A stretch of DNA of 64,000 bases from Streptomyces griseochromogenes. GTDB lineage: Bacteria > Actinomycetota > Actinomycetes > Streptomycetales > Streptomycetaceae. The stretch spans positions 4,588,001 through 4,652,000 of the forward strand of contig NZ_CP016279.1 in NCBI RefSeq assembly GCF_001542625.1, in the 5' to 3' direction. Positions 25,810 to 33,157 of the stretch are shown here, piece after piece. The stretch's first letter is position 1. Each line of letters opens with the position of its first letter. Both the position numbers and the translations under genes were made by a program. The notes under the pieces are model-generated. The model was given only the letters and a program-made list of their open reading frames with translations, ran no database searches and was not told the origin of the DNA.

Positions 25810-26733
25810 ATGCTGCCCCTGGTGGAAACGGACGAGGAATGGGACGCGGTCGTCCCCCACGAAACGGTGATGCGCCCCGGAGTCGAGGACCTCTGCGCAC
25901 GCCTCGGCCTCGCGGGCGCGCCCCTGACGCGTTTCCCGGACGGGTCGCAGCCGGTCTACGCGGTGGGCGAGACGCATGTGCTCAAGCTGTTCCCGGCGGT
26001 CGCCGCCCAGGAAGGCGCAGCCGAAGGGCGCGTCCTCGCCCACATCGAGGGACGGCTGCCGGTGCCGACCCCGCGGGTGCGGGACTTCGGCCCTTGCGAG
26101 AACGGCTGGCAGTACGTCCTGATGTCCCGCCTGCCCGGCGAGAACCTGGCCCGAGCGTGGGACCGGGTGCCGCGCGGCCACCGTGAGCGGCTCGTCACCG
26201 AGGTCGGTGAGACCCTCGCCGCACTGCACTCCCTGGACCCCCATCCCCTCGAAGACGTCCTCGGCCCGGGGGACTGGGGCGGCTTCCTGGACCGCCAGGC
26301 TGCTGGTGCCGTGGCGCGGCAGCGCGGCCACGGACTGTCCGCCGCCTGGCTGGAGCAGATCCCGGACTTCCTCGCCTCGGTGCCACTGCCACGTGCCCCG
26401 CACCGCTGTCTGCTGCACACCGAGGTCATGCGGCAGCACTTCCTCGTCGATCCCGACGGATGGCGCCTGACCGGCCTCTTCGACTTCGAACCGGCCATGA
26501 TCGGTGACCGTGCCTACGATTTCGTGGGCGTCGGCCTGTTCGTCACACGCGGCGAACCGGATCTGCTCGCCCGGCTCACCGGGGCGTACGGACACGCCTT
26601 CGAGCCGTCCGAACTGCTCGCGTACACGTTGCTGCATGTCTACAGCAACCTCCCCTGGTACATGAGGGAACTGCGCGTACCCGCCGATGGAACGCTGGCG
26701 TCGCTCGCGGAGGCGTGGTTCGGCACGGAGTGA
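25810..26733 (+). CDS. Aminoglycoside phosphotransferase (APH) fold protein, divergent active site
   Basis: 307 residues. The fold is indicated by YAVGETHVLKLF (nucleotide-binding lysine), YVLMSRLPGENL, a helical middle and the Mg-binding GLFDFEPAM block (Asp225). The catalytic loop, normally HGDxxxxN, reads HTEVMRQH (203-210): Asp is Glu205 and Asn is His210. This pattern occurs in uncharacterised hygromycin-kinase-like proteins as far as I can recall. It might phosphorylate a small molecule with altered chemistry, or might not be an active kinase. No antibiotic-resistance context is visible. The start at 25810 follows a weak site. Confidence 0.78.
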   Translation: MLPLVETDEEWDAVVPHETVMRPGVEDLCARLGLAGAPLTRFPDGSQPVYAVGETHVLKLFPAVAAQEGAAEGRVLAHIEGRLPVPTPRVRDFGPCENGWQYVLMSRLPGENLARAWDRVPRGHRERLVTEVGETLAALHSLDPHPLEDVLGPGDWGGFLDRQAAGAVARQRGHGLSAAWLEQIPDFLASVPLPRAPHRCLLHTEVMRQHFLVDPDGWRLTGLFDFEPAMIGDRAYDFVGVGLFVTRGEPDLLARLTGAYGHAFEPSELLAYTLLHVYSNLPWYMRELRVPADGTLASLAEAWFGTE

Positions 26734-26850
26734 CGCGATTCCGTTACATCCGTATCGCCGTACGGGCGAGTAACCCCAGATGAGACGTGTAATCAATAAC
26801 GATCTTGGCTCAGGTCTTGTGTGATTCCTCGTCCCCTTTAGCCTCCCGTC

Positions 26851-27807
26851 ATGGCATTTCTTTCAGGTCGCCGCAGAAGATCACGCCTTGCCCCGGAACT
26901 CGACGACCAGGAACTGGGCAAGCTGCTGAAGTCGTTGCTGGCGACCACGAGGACGGGAACGATCGCGACGACGGACTTGTGCGTGGCGCAGATCGCCCGT
27001 CTTCTCGACCAGGACCCGGGCGACTGGGACCGCCGGGCGCACCGCATGGGCGTCCTGGCGGACTTCCTGGCCGGATCGAATCTGCCGCGTTCCTGGGCCA
27101 CGCGCGAGCCGCGCAACCCGAGCGCACTCACGCTGCACGCGTGGGCGCAGGTGGCGCGCGGCCGCTCCGAGGGGCACCTGGAGGACTCGGCCGGCGTCGT
27201 CGAGAGCTGTCTGCGAGCCGCCGAACTCGCCCCGCAGGACCCCACTCCCTGGGTCGTCCTCCTGGGGGCCGCGCGCCTGGAGCGCTGGCAGCAGTCGCAG
27301 GTCTTCGGAGCGTGGAACGAGGTGCTCGCGCGCGATCGCTGGAACCGTGAGGCCTACCTGACCATGCTGGGCTATCTCACCCCCGAGGAAGCGGGGTCAC
27401 GCATCCAGGTCCTGGAGTTCGTGGACGCCCTGCGCGCCCGCATGCCCGCGAACATGCCCTGCGCGGCGACGGAACTCACCGCCCAGGTGTTCCAGTACCA
27501 CTCCGTCCTCGGCCGGGGCGGCTTCGAAGCACTGACGGCGCGCAATCACTGGTCCCAGGCAATGGCCGCCCAGGCCCTCGAGCGCGTGGTCCACACCTGG
27601 GTGCAGCCCGGATTCCTCCGTCACGCCAGGGCCCTCGCCGATCTCAACGTCCTCGCCTACGCGCTGATGGCCGCCGACCGGCGCCACGAAGCCCGTCCGG
27701 TCTTCGAGGCGCTCGGCGGCATCGTCACCGCCTGGCCCTGGCAGGCCGGCGGCGACCCCTTGGCCGAGTACGACCAGGCCCAGCGCAGAGCCGCCGCCGG
27801 CGCGTGA
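26851..27807 (+). CDS. Hypothetical TPR-like alpha-helical protein
   Basis: 318 residues, soluble, with no signal peptide. It is helix-rich, with repeated motifs like DPGDWDRRAHRMGVL, AELAPQDPTPWVVLLGA and EVLARDRWNREAYLTML, which resemble tetratricopeptide-type repeats. Conserved Streptomyces proteins of this length and style exist, but I know no function. It probably mediates protein contacts. It is transcribed toward the lanthipeptide operon and shares a convergent terminator with it. The upstream 117 bases are relatively AT-rich and may hold its promoter. Confidence 0.7.
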   Translation: MAFLSGRRRRSRLAPELDDQELGKLLKSLLATTRTGTIATTDLCVAQIARLLDQDPGDWDRRAHRMGVLADFLAGSNLPRSWATREPRNPSALTLHAWAQVARGRSEGHLEDSAGVVESCLRAAELAPQDPTPWVVLLGAARLERWQQSQVFGAWNEVLARDRWNREAYLTMLGYLTPEEAGSRIQVLEFVDALRARMPANMPCAATELTAQVFQYHSVLGRGGFEALTARNHWSQAMAAQALERVVHTWVQPGFLRHARALADLNVLAYALMAADRRHEARPVFEALGGIVTAWPWQAGGDPLAEYDQAQRRAAAGA

Positions 27808-27825
27808 CCCTGCCGCCGGCGGCGG
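27791..27825. terminator. Bidirectional terminator between TPR-like gene and lanM
   Basis: CCGCCGCCGGC (27791-27801) pairs perfectly with GCCGGCGGCGG (27815-27825) over a 13-base loop. The stem overlaps the last codons of the rightward gene and lies just before the stop of leftward lanM, so it can end both transcripts. Confidence 0.65.
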
Positions 27826-27831
27826 GTCCGG

Positions 27832-30663
27832 TCAGTCGAGGAGGAGGGGGTCGGGCAGCGACGCCGCGCGGTGCATGCGCAGCAAGGTGTGGACGACTCC
27901 CGACAGACCCGACATCAGACTGGGGGAGAAGGCTTCGCGGGCCAGCCCGCCGACCGGACCGCGCTGCTCAAGACCGGTGAGGATCTCAGCGTCGAGGGCG
28001 TCGGGGTCGCCGAAGTCCATGGACGTGAGGAACTGCCACAGGCCCAGGTCGCCGTGGCACAGCGTGTGGCTCCAGCCGAATCCCTCGGCGGCGCAGGCAC
28101 GCGCGGCGCGCCGGGCCATGTCGAGTCGGGCGGGATCGCCGGTGCGCCGGTGGAGGTCGAGCATGCCGATCCCGACGCCCGCGCTGCCGTGGCACCAGCT
28201 GGTGAAGAAGTCCTCCTCGGCGCCGATGCGGACATCGAGCCAGTTGCCGTGCTCGGGCTGCCAGAGGGACTCCTGAAAGGCGAAGGCCCGTTCGGCCAGC
28301 TGGTTCCAGTCGCGCCGCTCGGTCGCGGAACCCGCCCCGCTGAGCGCGAGCCGGGCCAGCGCCCAGCCGACGCCGGTCGCGCCATGAGCGAAGCCGCCGA
28401 TGCCCTCGGGGTTGAGCCGAGTCGTCCAGCGGGCACCGCCGGCCTCGACCGTGGCAACCCCGGCGAGCCGGTGGCCGATGCGCGCGGCAGCGCCCAGCCA
28501 GCGGTCCTGTCCGGTCGCTTCGGCCAGGCCGAGCAGCGGGACGATGCCGCCGGCCGCCCCGTTGAGGAGATCCACCTCCACGTCGTCGTCGACCAGCGGA
28601 CCCGCGAGCAGGAGCGCCCTTTCGGCGGCCCGCTCCAGCAGCCAGTCCTCACCCAGCACCCGGTGCAGCGCCAGCCACGTCCACACCTGCGACGCGGCGC
28701 CGCTGAACGCCCCGGCCGACGGCGTCGGCGTGCGGTCCTCGGTGCCGATCAGCACACGCAGCGCGCCCTCGAAGGCCTCGGCCACCCCGGGCACCTCGTC
28801 CGCCCGACCCGCCCGCGCCTCGGCCACGTACTCCGCCAGCGTCAGCGTCACCCCGCCCTGCCCGGTGTACAGGTCGGCGGGCAGCACCCTGATCGACCAG
28901 CCCGCCGGGGTGAAGACCGGGCTGATCCAGGTGACCGTGCCGTCCTCGCCGCGAACCGCCCCGTCGCACAGCCGCCGCACCATCCGCGCGGCCAGCGCGC
29001 GGCGACGCCGCTCCCGGTCCCCGGCGTGCGGGTCACGGGCGGCTTCCTGCACTCGTGCGGGCAGTGAACGCTCATTGAGATACGCGCCCACCAGGGCGTC
29101 CTGGATCACCGACTCCTCCAGTGCGAAGTCGGCGGTGCGCCAGTCCTCGACCGTGTTCCGCACGGCGGTCGCGTCCACGGTGAAACCGAACATCGGTACG
29201 TCGCCGACCAGCAGGTCCGCGATCTCCGCGTCGATGGCCGCGCGGTCCGTCGGCGCGCCCGGCAGCACCTCGGCATTGCGCCGCAGGATGTCCCGGGCCC
29301 GCTCCACGGCCGCAGCCTCGTCGTGCAACGACGCCGGGTGCCAGAGCATCCTGCCGATGTCGACGTAGGCCTGCGTCGGCCGCAGGATCCGCCGGGCCCG
29401 GGCGCCTTCGAAGCGGGACAGCAGCCGGTACGGGTCGACGCCGGGCCGGCGCAGATGCGCGGTCATCTCGCGGAAGCCGGCCAGGATCCGGTCCCAGTAC
29501 GCGCTCAGCACGGGGGCCGGGCTGGGGTGGTTGCCCGCGGTGGGCATCGCCACCAGATCGACCTGGAAGCGGGCGGCCGCGGTGCCGCCGTCGGCGATCA
29601 CCGGGTTCGGGATCAGTGGCTGCTGACCTGGGAGCGCCCCCACACCGGAGATGTCCACGCCGCCGAGGGCGAATCCGGTGCCGCGTACCGGCAACAGCCC
29701 GGTGCGCAGGACCGTACGGCGGATGGCCGCGGCCGCCGTGTCCACCGCGTCGCCCCGGCCGCTGGGCGGGAAGGGCGCCGGGGCGTCGAAGAGCGTCTCG
29801 GCGTCCACGATCACCGGGACCGGGCCTGCGGCGATCATGTTCTCGGCATGCATGTCGGTGCCGCCGCAGAAGCGCAGGACGGCCAGCCAATGCCCCATAT
29901 TGCGGTAGAACGCGGCCAGTTCGGTGTCATCGGCGCAGTAGCGGTGGTGGATGAACTCGGCCCAGCCGTAGCCCTCGCGGGTCAGCGTCCGAGGCACCCG
30001 GATGCGCTCGCCGGGCGCGGGGGCGCCGGGGAACTCCGCGAACAGCTCGTCGAGCAGTGCGCCCAGTGCCACGTCGGCCTCCGACGGCCGGGGCTTGTAC
30101 ATGACGCGCGCGTCGGCGAAGTCGACCCGGCTGACGGTGAGACCGCCCCGATGGCTGTCACCCGCCCCGAACGACACGGCACGGATCTGCCCCGCGGGTC
30201 CCCCGAGCAGCGGCCGCAGCAGTGCGCGGTCCGCGGCGAGCCGCTGCGCGAAGGCGGTCGTCGCCGCCACCGACAACCGCGCCACCGACGCGATCCGCGC
30301 ACCGACGCTCGGATAGCGGCCGGCCAGCTTGTCGAGGTAGCCCTCCTCGCCGGCCAGCTCGATGAACGCCGCCCACGTCGCGGTGCCGGAGCCCTCCTCG
30401 GCATGCTCGGTGCCCGGCTCCGCGCCCTGGGCCATGCGCAGCGCGTGCAGTTCGATCAGGAACAGTCGGGAGAGCTTGGCGTGCAGTGACCTGAGCATCG
30501 CGGTGTGGCCCGCCTCCAGAACGGTTTCCCGTTCGTCCGGATGCAGAGCGTCGACGGCGGCCAGACGCCGGGCCAGCTCCCTGCGCCATGGACGGGCAAG
30601 GCTTCGCACGGGCCGTGCGAACCACTCCGACTCGCTCCCGTCCTCCGGCACCGAACCGCTCAC
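27832..30663 (-). CDS. lanM: Class II lanthipeptide synthetase LanM
   Basis: 943 residues from the GTG at 30663, which has a strong AGGGGG site; an ATG at 30750 lies inside a hairpin and is rejected. The N-terminal DUF4135 dehydratase carries VMYKPRP, GGTDMHAENM and PVIVDAETLF, residues that phosphorylate and eliminate Ser/Thr of the precursor. The C-terminal LanC-like cyclase has zinc ligands Cys824 (WCHGSAG), Cys869 and His870 (LCHGDLG), which join Cys thiols to dehydroamino acids. Its substrate is the 66-residue peptide encoded just upstream. No transporter, protease or immunity gene accompanies it, so export and leader removal must rely on genes elsewhere. Family assignment is secure. Confidence 0.95.
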   Translation of the reverse strand: MSGSVPEDGSESEWFARPVRSLARPWRRELARRLAAVDALHPDERETVLEAGHTAMLRSLHAKLSRLFLIELHALRMAQGAEPGTEHAEEGSGTATWAAFIELAGEEGYLDKLAGRYPSVGARIASVARLSVAATTAFAQRLAADRALLRPLLGGPAGQIRAVSFGAGDSHRGGLTVSRVDFADARVMYKPRPSEADVALGALLDELFAEFPGAPAPGERIRVPRTLTREGYGWAEFIHHRYCADDTELAAFYRNMGHWLAVLRFCGGTDMHAENMIAAGPVPVIVDAETLFDAPAPFPPSGRGDAVDTAAAAIRRTVLRTGLLPVRGTGFALGGVDISGVGALPGQQPLIPNPVIADGGTAAARFQVDLVAMPTAGNHPSPAPVLSAYWDRILAGFREMTAHLRRPGVDPYRLLSRFEGARARRILRPTQAYVDIGRMLWHPASLHDEAAAVERARDILRRNAEVLPGAPTDRAAIDAEIADLLVGDVPMFGFTVDATAVRNTVEDWRTADFALEESVIQDALVGAYLNERSLPARVQEAARDPHAGDRERRRRALAARMVRRLCDGAVRGEDGTVTWISPVFTPAGWSIRVLPADLYTGQGGVTLTLAEYVAEARAGRADEVPGVAEAFEGALRVLIGTEDRTPTPSAGAFSGAASQVWTWLALHRVLGEDWLLERAAERALLLAGPLVDDDVEVDLLNGAAGGIVPLLGLAEATGQDRWLGAAARIGHRLAGVATVEAGGARWTTRLNPEGIGGFAHGATGVGWALARLALSGAGSATERRDWNQLAERAFAFQESLWQPEHGNWLDVRIGAEEDFFTSWCHGSAGVGIGMLDLHRRTGDPARLDMARRAARACAAEGFGWSHTLCHGDLGLWQFLTSMDFGDPDALDAEILTGLEQRGPVGGLAREAFSPSLMSGLSGVVHTLLRMHRAASLPDPLLLD

Positions 30664-30718
30664 CGTTCCCCCTCCCGTTCGCCGTACGTGCGCGCCTTGC
30701 CGGGCGCCCGGAGAAGAC

Positions 30719-30755
30719 GCGCGGTGGAACTGCGTCAGCAGCAGTTCCACCGCGC
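30719..30755 (-). terminator. Attenuator hairpin between lanA and lanM
   Basis: A perfect 15-bp inverted repeat, GCGCGGTGGAACTGC with GCAGTTCCACCGCGC, closes over a seven-base loop. It lies 35 bases after the lanA stop and 56 bases before the lanM start. There is no U-tract, so it probably works as a partial terminator or RNA stabiliser giving more precursor than enzyme, as known for other lantibiotic operons. Confidence 0.7.
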
Positions 30756-30789
30756 TCAGGTCGTACGAACCTCAAGGCGCGACAGGGGA

Positions 30790-30990
30790 TCAGCAACACC
30801 AGCTGCCGTGCGACCCGCTCGGGCTGGAGCAGAAGCCGTAGAGGGCGTCGCTCGGGTCGGTCAGTGCGGCCTCGGCGGCTCTGCCGCCGACGTAGAGCGG
30901 CCCTGCGGGGTTGAGCCGGCCGTAGGCGCTCTCGGCGCCCGACAGCCAGGCGTCGAGCACTGCGGTGGCGGGAACACTGGGCTGAGACAT
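30790..30990 (-). CDS. lanA: Lanthipeptide precursor peptide LanA
   Basis: 66 residues, MSQPSVPATAVLDAW to GSHGSWCC, with GGAGG placed before the ATG. The C-terminal end FCSSPSGSHGSWCC holds three cysteines (54, 65, 66) and five serines (55, 56, 58, 60, 63), the residues needed for lanthionine rings. A GG pair (35-36, in LYVGGR) could be a double-glycine cleavage site, giving a 30-residue core that also contains Thr44 and Ser47; cleavage nearer Tyr51-Gly52 is an alternative. Position directly before lanM makes it the substrate. I recognise no known lanthipeptide with this core. Up to three (methyl)lanthionines are possible; ring pattern is unknown. Confidence 0.85.
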   Translation of the reverse strand: MSQPSVPATAVLDAWLSGAESAYGRLNPAGPLYVGGRAAEAALTDPSDALYGFCSSPSGSHGSWCC

Positions 30991-31036
30991 CGGCTGCCTC
31001 CGAAGGCGGGGAATCGGGGCGGATTGCCCAGCCCTG

Positions 31037-31064
31037 AGTATCGCCGCGCTCGAACGCCTGTCAG
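31037..31064 (-). promoter_or_regulatory. Possible lanA promoter
   Basis: On the minus strand CTGACA (31064-31059), a 16-base spacer and GATACT (31042-31037) resemble a housekeeping promoter. It lies about 50 bases upstream of the lanA start, in the gap after the SDR gene. Confidence 0.3.
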
Positions 31065-31166
31065 ATGACATATCCGGCCACAGTGAGGTGCTCCTCGTGT
31101 GCCGTACGGGAGCCACCCGTGACCGTGGTCCCGGTGCGACGCGCGGTGTCGCCGAGGCGCATCGGA

Positions 31167-31958
31167 TCAGCGACTCGACCGCTGCGCCGCCACGATGCCC
31201 TTCACGGTCTGGTCGGCGCCCGCCCGCCGTTGCACCCGCTCCGCGAACCCCGGGAACTGTGACGCGATCCTGGTGAGGAATTTCAACTCGAGCGGGGCCA
31301 CGTTGATTTCCGCGACATCGCGCTCGATCGCGCGCGATACGCCCTTGACAACCTGCTCCGGTGAGACCGTGCGTACGCGACCGGGAGTCGGTGAACCCGT
31401 GTTCGCGAACATCCCCAGATCGCGGACGAAGCCGGGCTGGACGATCGAGACGCCCACGCCCGTGCCGTGCAGATCCTGGCGAAAGGCGAGCGAGAAGCCG
31501 CGAAGTCCGAACTTCGTCGCGGTGTACATGGACGACGACTTCGTGGCCGCCAGACCAGACAGCGATCCGACGAAGCAGATGTGTCCGCGCCCCTCGGCCA
31601 CCATGCCGGGGGCGAGCAGCCGCGCGAGCATCGCCGGCGCGCGCAGATTCACCGCGAGCGCCCGGTCGATCTGGGCCGGCGTGTAGTCGAGGACGTCGCC
31701 GCTGGAGGGCAGGGCCGCGTTGGCGATGAGTATGTGCGTGCCGGCCGCTTCTCCGGCGAGGCGCTGCACATCGTCGGGGTCCGCGAGATCGGCCAGGATC
31801 GTGCGCGCGCCGTGGCGTTCGGCGAGGGGGTCCAGCGCCTCGCGCCGTCGCCCGGTCAGAATGAGATGCGCACCACGGGCGGACATCTCGGCGGCGATCG
31901 CGCCACCGATGCCGCCGGTGACTCCGGTGAGCAGAACAGTTGCCCCAGCGATGTGCAC
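31167..31958 (-). CDS. SDR family oxidoreductase
   Basis: 263 residues from the GTG at 31958, which follows TGGAGGATAGTC; the longer frame to 32042 crosses the operator. Motifs: TGVTGGIG (cofactor), NAAL, catalytic Ser in FVGSLSGL and YTATK. The C-terminal extension (EINVAPLELKFLTRIAS) is like SDRs annotated as short-chain dehydrogenases of lipid or xenobiotic metabolism. The substrate is unknown. A perfect palindrome sits just upstream of its ribosome site, implying tight repression. It faces away from the MarR gene, and precedes lanA by 176 bases on the same strand, but nothing ties it to lanthipeptide maturation. Confidence 0.85.
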   Translation of the reverse strand: MHIAGATVLLTGVTGGIGGAIAAEMSARGAHLILTGRRREALDPLAERHGARTILADLADPDDVQRLAGEAAGTHILIANAALPSSGDVLDYTPAQIDRALAVNLRAPAMLARLLAPGMVAEGRGHICFVGSLSGLAATKSSSMYTATKFGLRGFSLAFRQDLHGTGVGVSIVQPGFVRDLGMFANTGSPTPGRVRTVSPEQVVKGVSRAIERDVAEINVAPLELKFLTRIASQFPGFAERVQRRAGADQTVKGIVAAQRSSR

Positions 31959-31974
31959 GACTATCCTCCAGTTC

Positions 31975-31992
31975 TGTTCGTTCGAACGAACA
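31975..31992. promoter_or_regulatory. Perfect 18-bp palindromic operator
   Basis: TGTTCGTTCGAACGAACA is a perfect palindrome. It ends 17 bases before the GTG start of the SDR gene, directly above the Shine-Dalgarno, where a TetR-type repressor would block expression. No TetR gene is adjacent, so the regulator is either distant or the nearby MarR protein, though the half-site differs from that protein's own likely operator. Confidence 0.7.
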
Positions 31993-32171
31993 ATAGGCAG
32001 GGCGGGAAGTCCTGTCCACCGAGCCGTCGATGAACGGAACACGGCCGCAAGGAAATTGCGCGACCGTCAGCAGGGCCGGCGGGCCCGACATCCGTGATGC
32101 GGAAGCGCGTGCGCGTGCTGGTCGTCGCGCTCGCGCTGCTCATCGCGTCCGGCGTCCGACACTGTTGCCTT

Positions 32172-32191
32172 GACAAGGGTTGTCGTGACAA
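32172..32191. promoter_or_regulatory. Three-half-site operator of the marR gene
   Basis: GACAA (32172-32176), TTGTC (32180-32184) and GACAA (32187-32191) form two overlapping inverted repeats with spacers of three and two bases. They end five bases before the ATG of the MarR gene, the usual place for MarR autorepression. A TTGACA sequence is embedded at 32170-32175. Confidence 0.65.
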
Positions 32192-32196
32192 GCATC

Positions 32197-32658
32197 ATGG
32201 GGCGTGTGAGTGAGACAAGCGGACTCCACGACCACCTCGGATACTGGCTGCGTCGCCTGTCCGACGAGGTCCACAGCCGGTTCGAGGCCGAACTCGGCAA
32301 GCACGACGTCACCGTCTCCCAGTGGGGCGTGATGATCAGCGTCTTCCACGGCCACGACACCACCAAGGCCGTGGCCGCACACATGGACATCGACCCCGGA
32401 GCCGTCTCCCGGCTGGTCGACCGCCTCGCGGCCAAGAGCCTGATGCGCCGCGAGCCGGACGCCGCCTCACGGCGCACGGTCCGGCTCGTGCTGACCCGCG
32501 AGGGCCGGGCTCTCGTACCGGTCCTGGCCGAGATCGCCGACCGGAACGACGCCCACTACTTCGGCTCGCTCGACACCGATCAGCGTCGGCAGCTGGAGGA
32601 ATGGATCCTGCGTCTGGTCGGCGAAACCCATCCCCCTGCAGCGCACGACACCCCCTGA
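32197..32658 (+). CDS. MarR family transcriptional regulator
   Basis: 153 residues from ATG at 32197 (MGRVSETSG). The winged helix is clear: VTVSQWGVMISV, then DIDPGAVSRLVDRLAAKSL as recognition helix and RRTVRLVLTREG as wing. MarR dimers repress genes until a small phenolic or other ligand, or oxidation, releases them. The operator at 32172-32191 suggests self-control. The SRPBCC gene starts 12 bases after its stop and is probably co-transcribed, so its ligand may be a small hydrophobic molecule. Confidence 0.88.
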   Translation: MGRVSETSGLHDHLGYWLRRLSDEVHSRFEAELGKHDVTVSQWGVMISVFHGHDTTKAVAAHMDIDPGAVSRLVDRLAAKSLMRREPDAASRRTVRLVLTREGRALVPVLAEIADRNDAHYFGSLDTDQRRQLEEWILRLVGETHPPAAHDTP

Positions 32659-32670
32659 AAGAAGCGCACG

Positions 32671-33081
32671 ATGAGCATCGCGCCCTCCGTCACCAAGACC
32701 GTCAGCATCGACCGCCCCTACGCGCAGGTCTACGCCTTCCTGGCCGACCCCGCGAACTGGCCCAAGTGGGCCGTGGTCAACATCCGGTCCATCGAGCCCA
32801 CCGACGACCCCGACCGGTGGCGCATGTCCACCCCGCTGGGCCCGGCCGAGCTGGGCCTGCGCCCCAACGCCGAGTTCGGGATCCTCGACCACGACTACGT
32901 CGACGACACCGCCTCCTGGCGGGTCCCGGCCCGCGTCGTCCCCAACGGCGACGGCGCCGAATTCATGATCACCTTCTATCGGCCGTCCACGCTCACCGAG
33001 GCGGTCTTCAAGGAACAGACCGACCTGGTCGACACCGAACTGGCCGCGCTGAAGAAGGTTCTCGAAACCGGCGAGGCGTGA
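32671..33081 (+). CDS. SRPBCC (START-like) family protein
   Basis: 136 residues. It begins with the family pattern KTVSIDRPYAQVYAFLADP, with WPKW in the first helix-turn and an amphipathic last helix (LVDTELAALKKVLE), which together form the hydrophobic pocket of the START/Bet v1 fold. Such proteins bind or cyclise hydrophobic small molecules, or act as unknown binding proteins. It is coupled to the MarR gene. No catalytic residues can be assigned. AAGAAGCGCACG precedes the ATG. Confidence 0.82.
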   Translation: MSIAPSVTKTVSIDRPYAQVYAFLADPANWPKWAVVNIRSIEPTDDPDRWRMSTPLGPAELGLRPNAEFGILDHDYVDDTASWRVPARVVPNGDGAEFMITFYRPSTLTEAVFKEQTDLVDTELAALKKVLETGEA

Positions 33082-33119
33082 GCCTTCCGCGCCCGAGCGG
33101 TGGGCCGGGCGCCCTCCTC

Positions 33120-33150
33120 CAGGCGGCGGCACGCGGCGTACCGCCGCCTG
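33120..33150. terminator. Convergent terminator
   Basis: CAGGCGGCGG (33120-33129) pairs perfectly with CCGCCGCCTG (33141-33150) over an 11-base loop. It separates the rightward SRPBCC gene from the leftward aldehyde dehydrogenase gene, which ends eight bases later. Confidence 0.65.
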
Positions 33151-33157
33151 TCCGGCG

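Noticed and set aside
30664..30750. Longer LanM N-terminus starting at the ATG at 30750
   Set aside because: The ATG lies inside a perfect hairpin and lacks a ribosome site. The GTG at 30663 has a strong AGGGGG site, and the extra residues are low-complexity.
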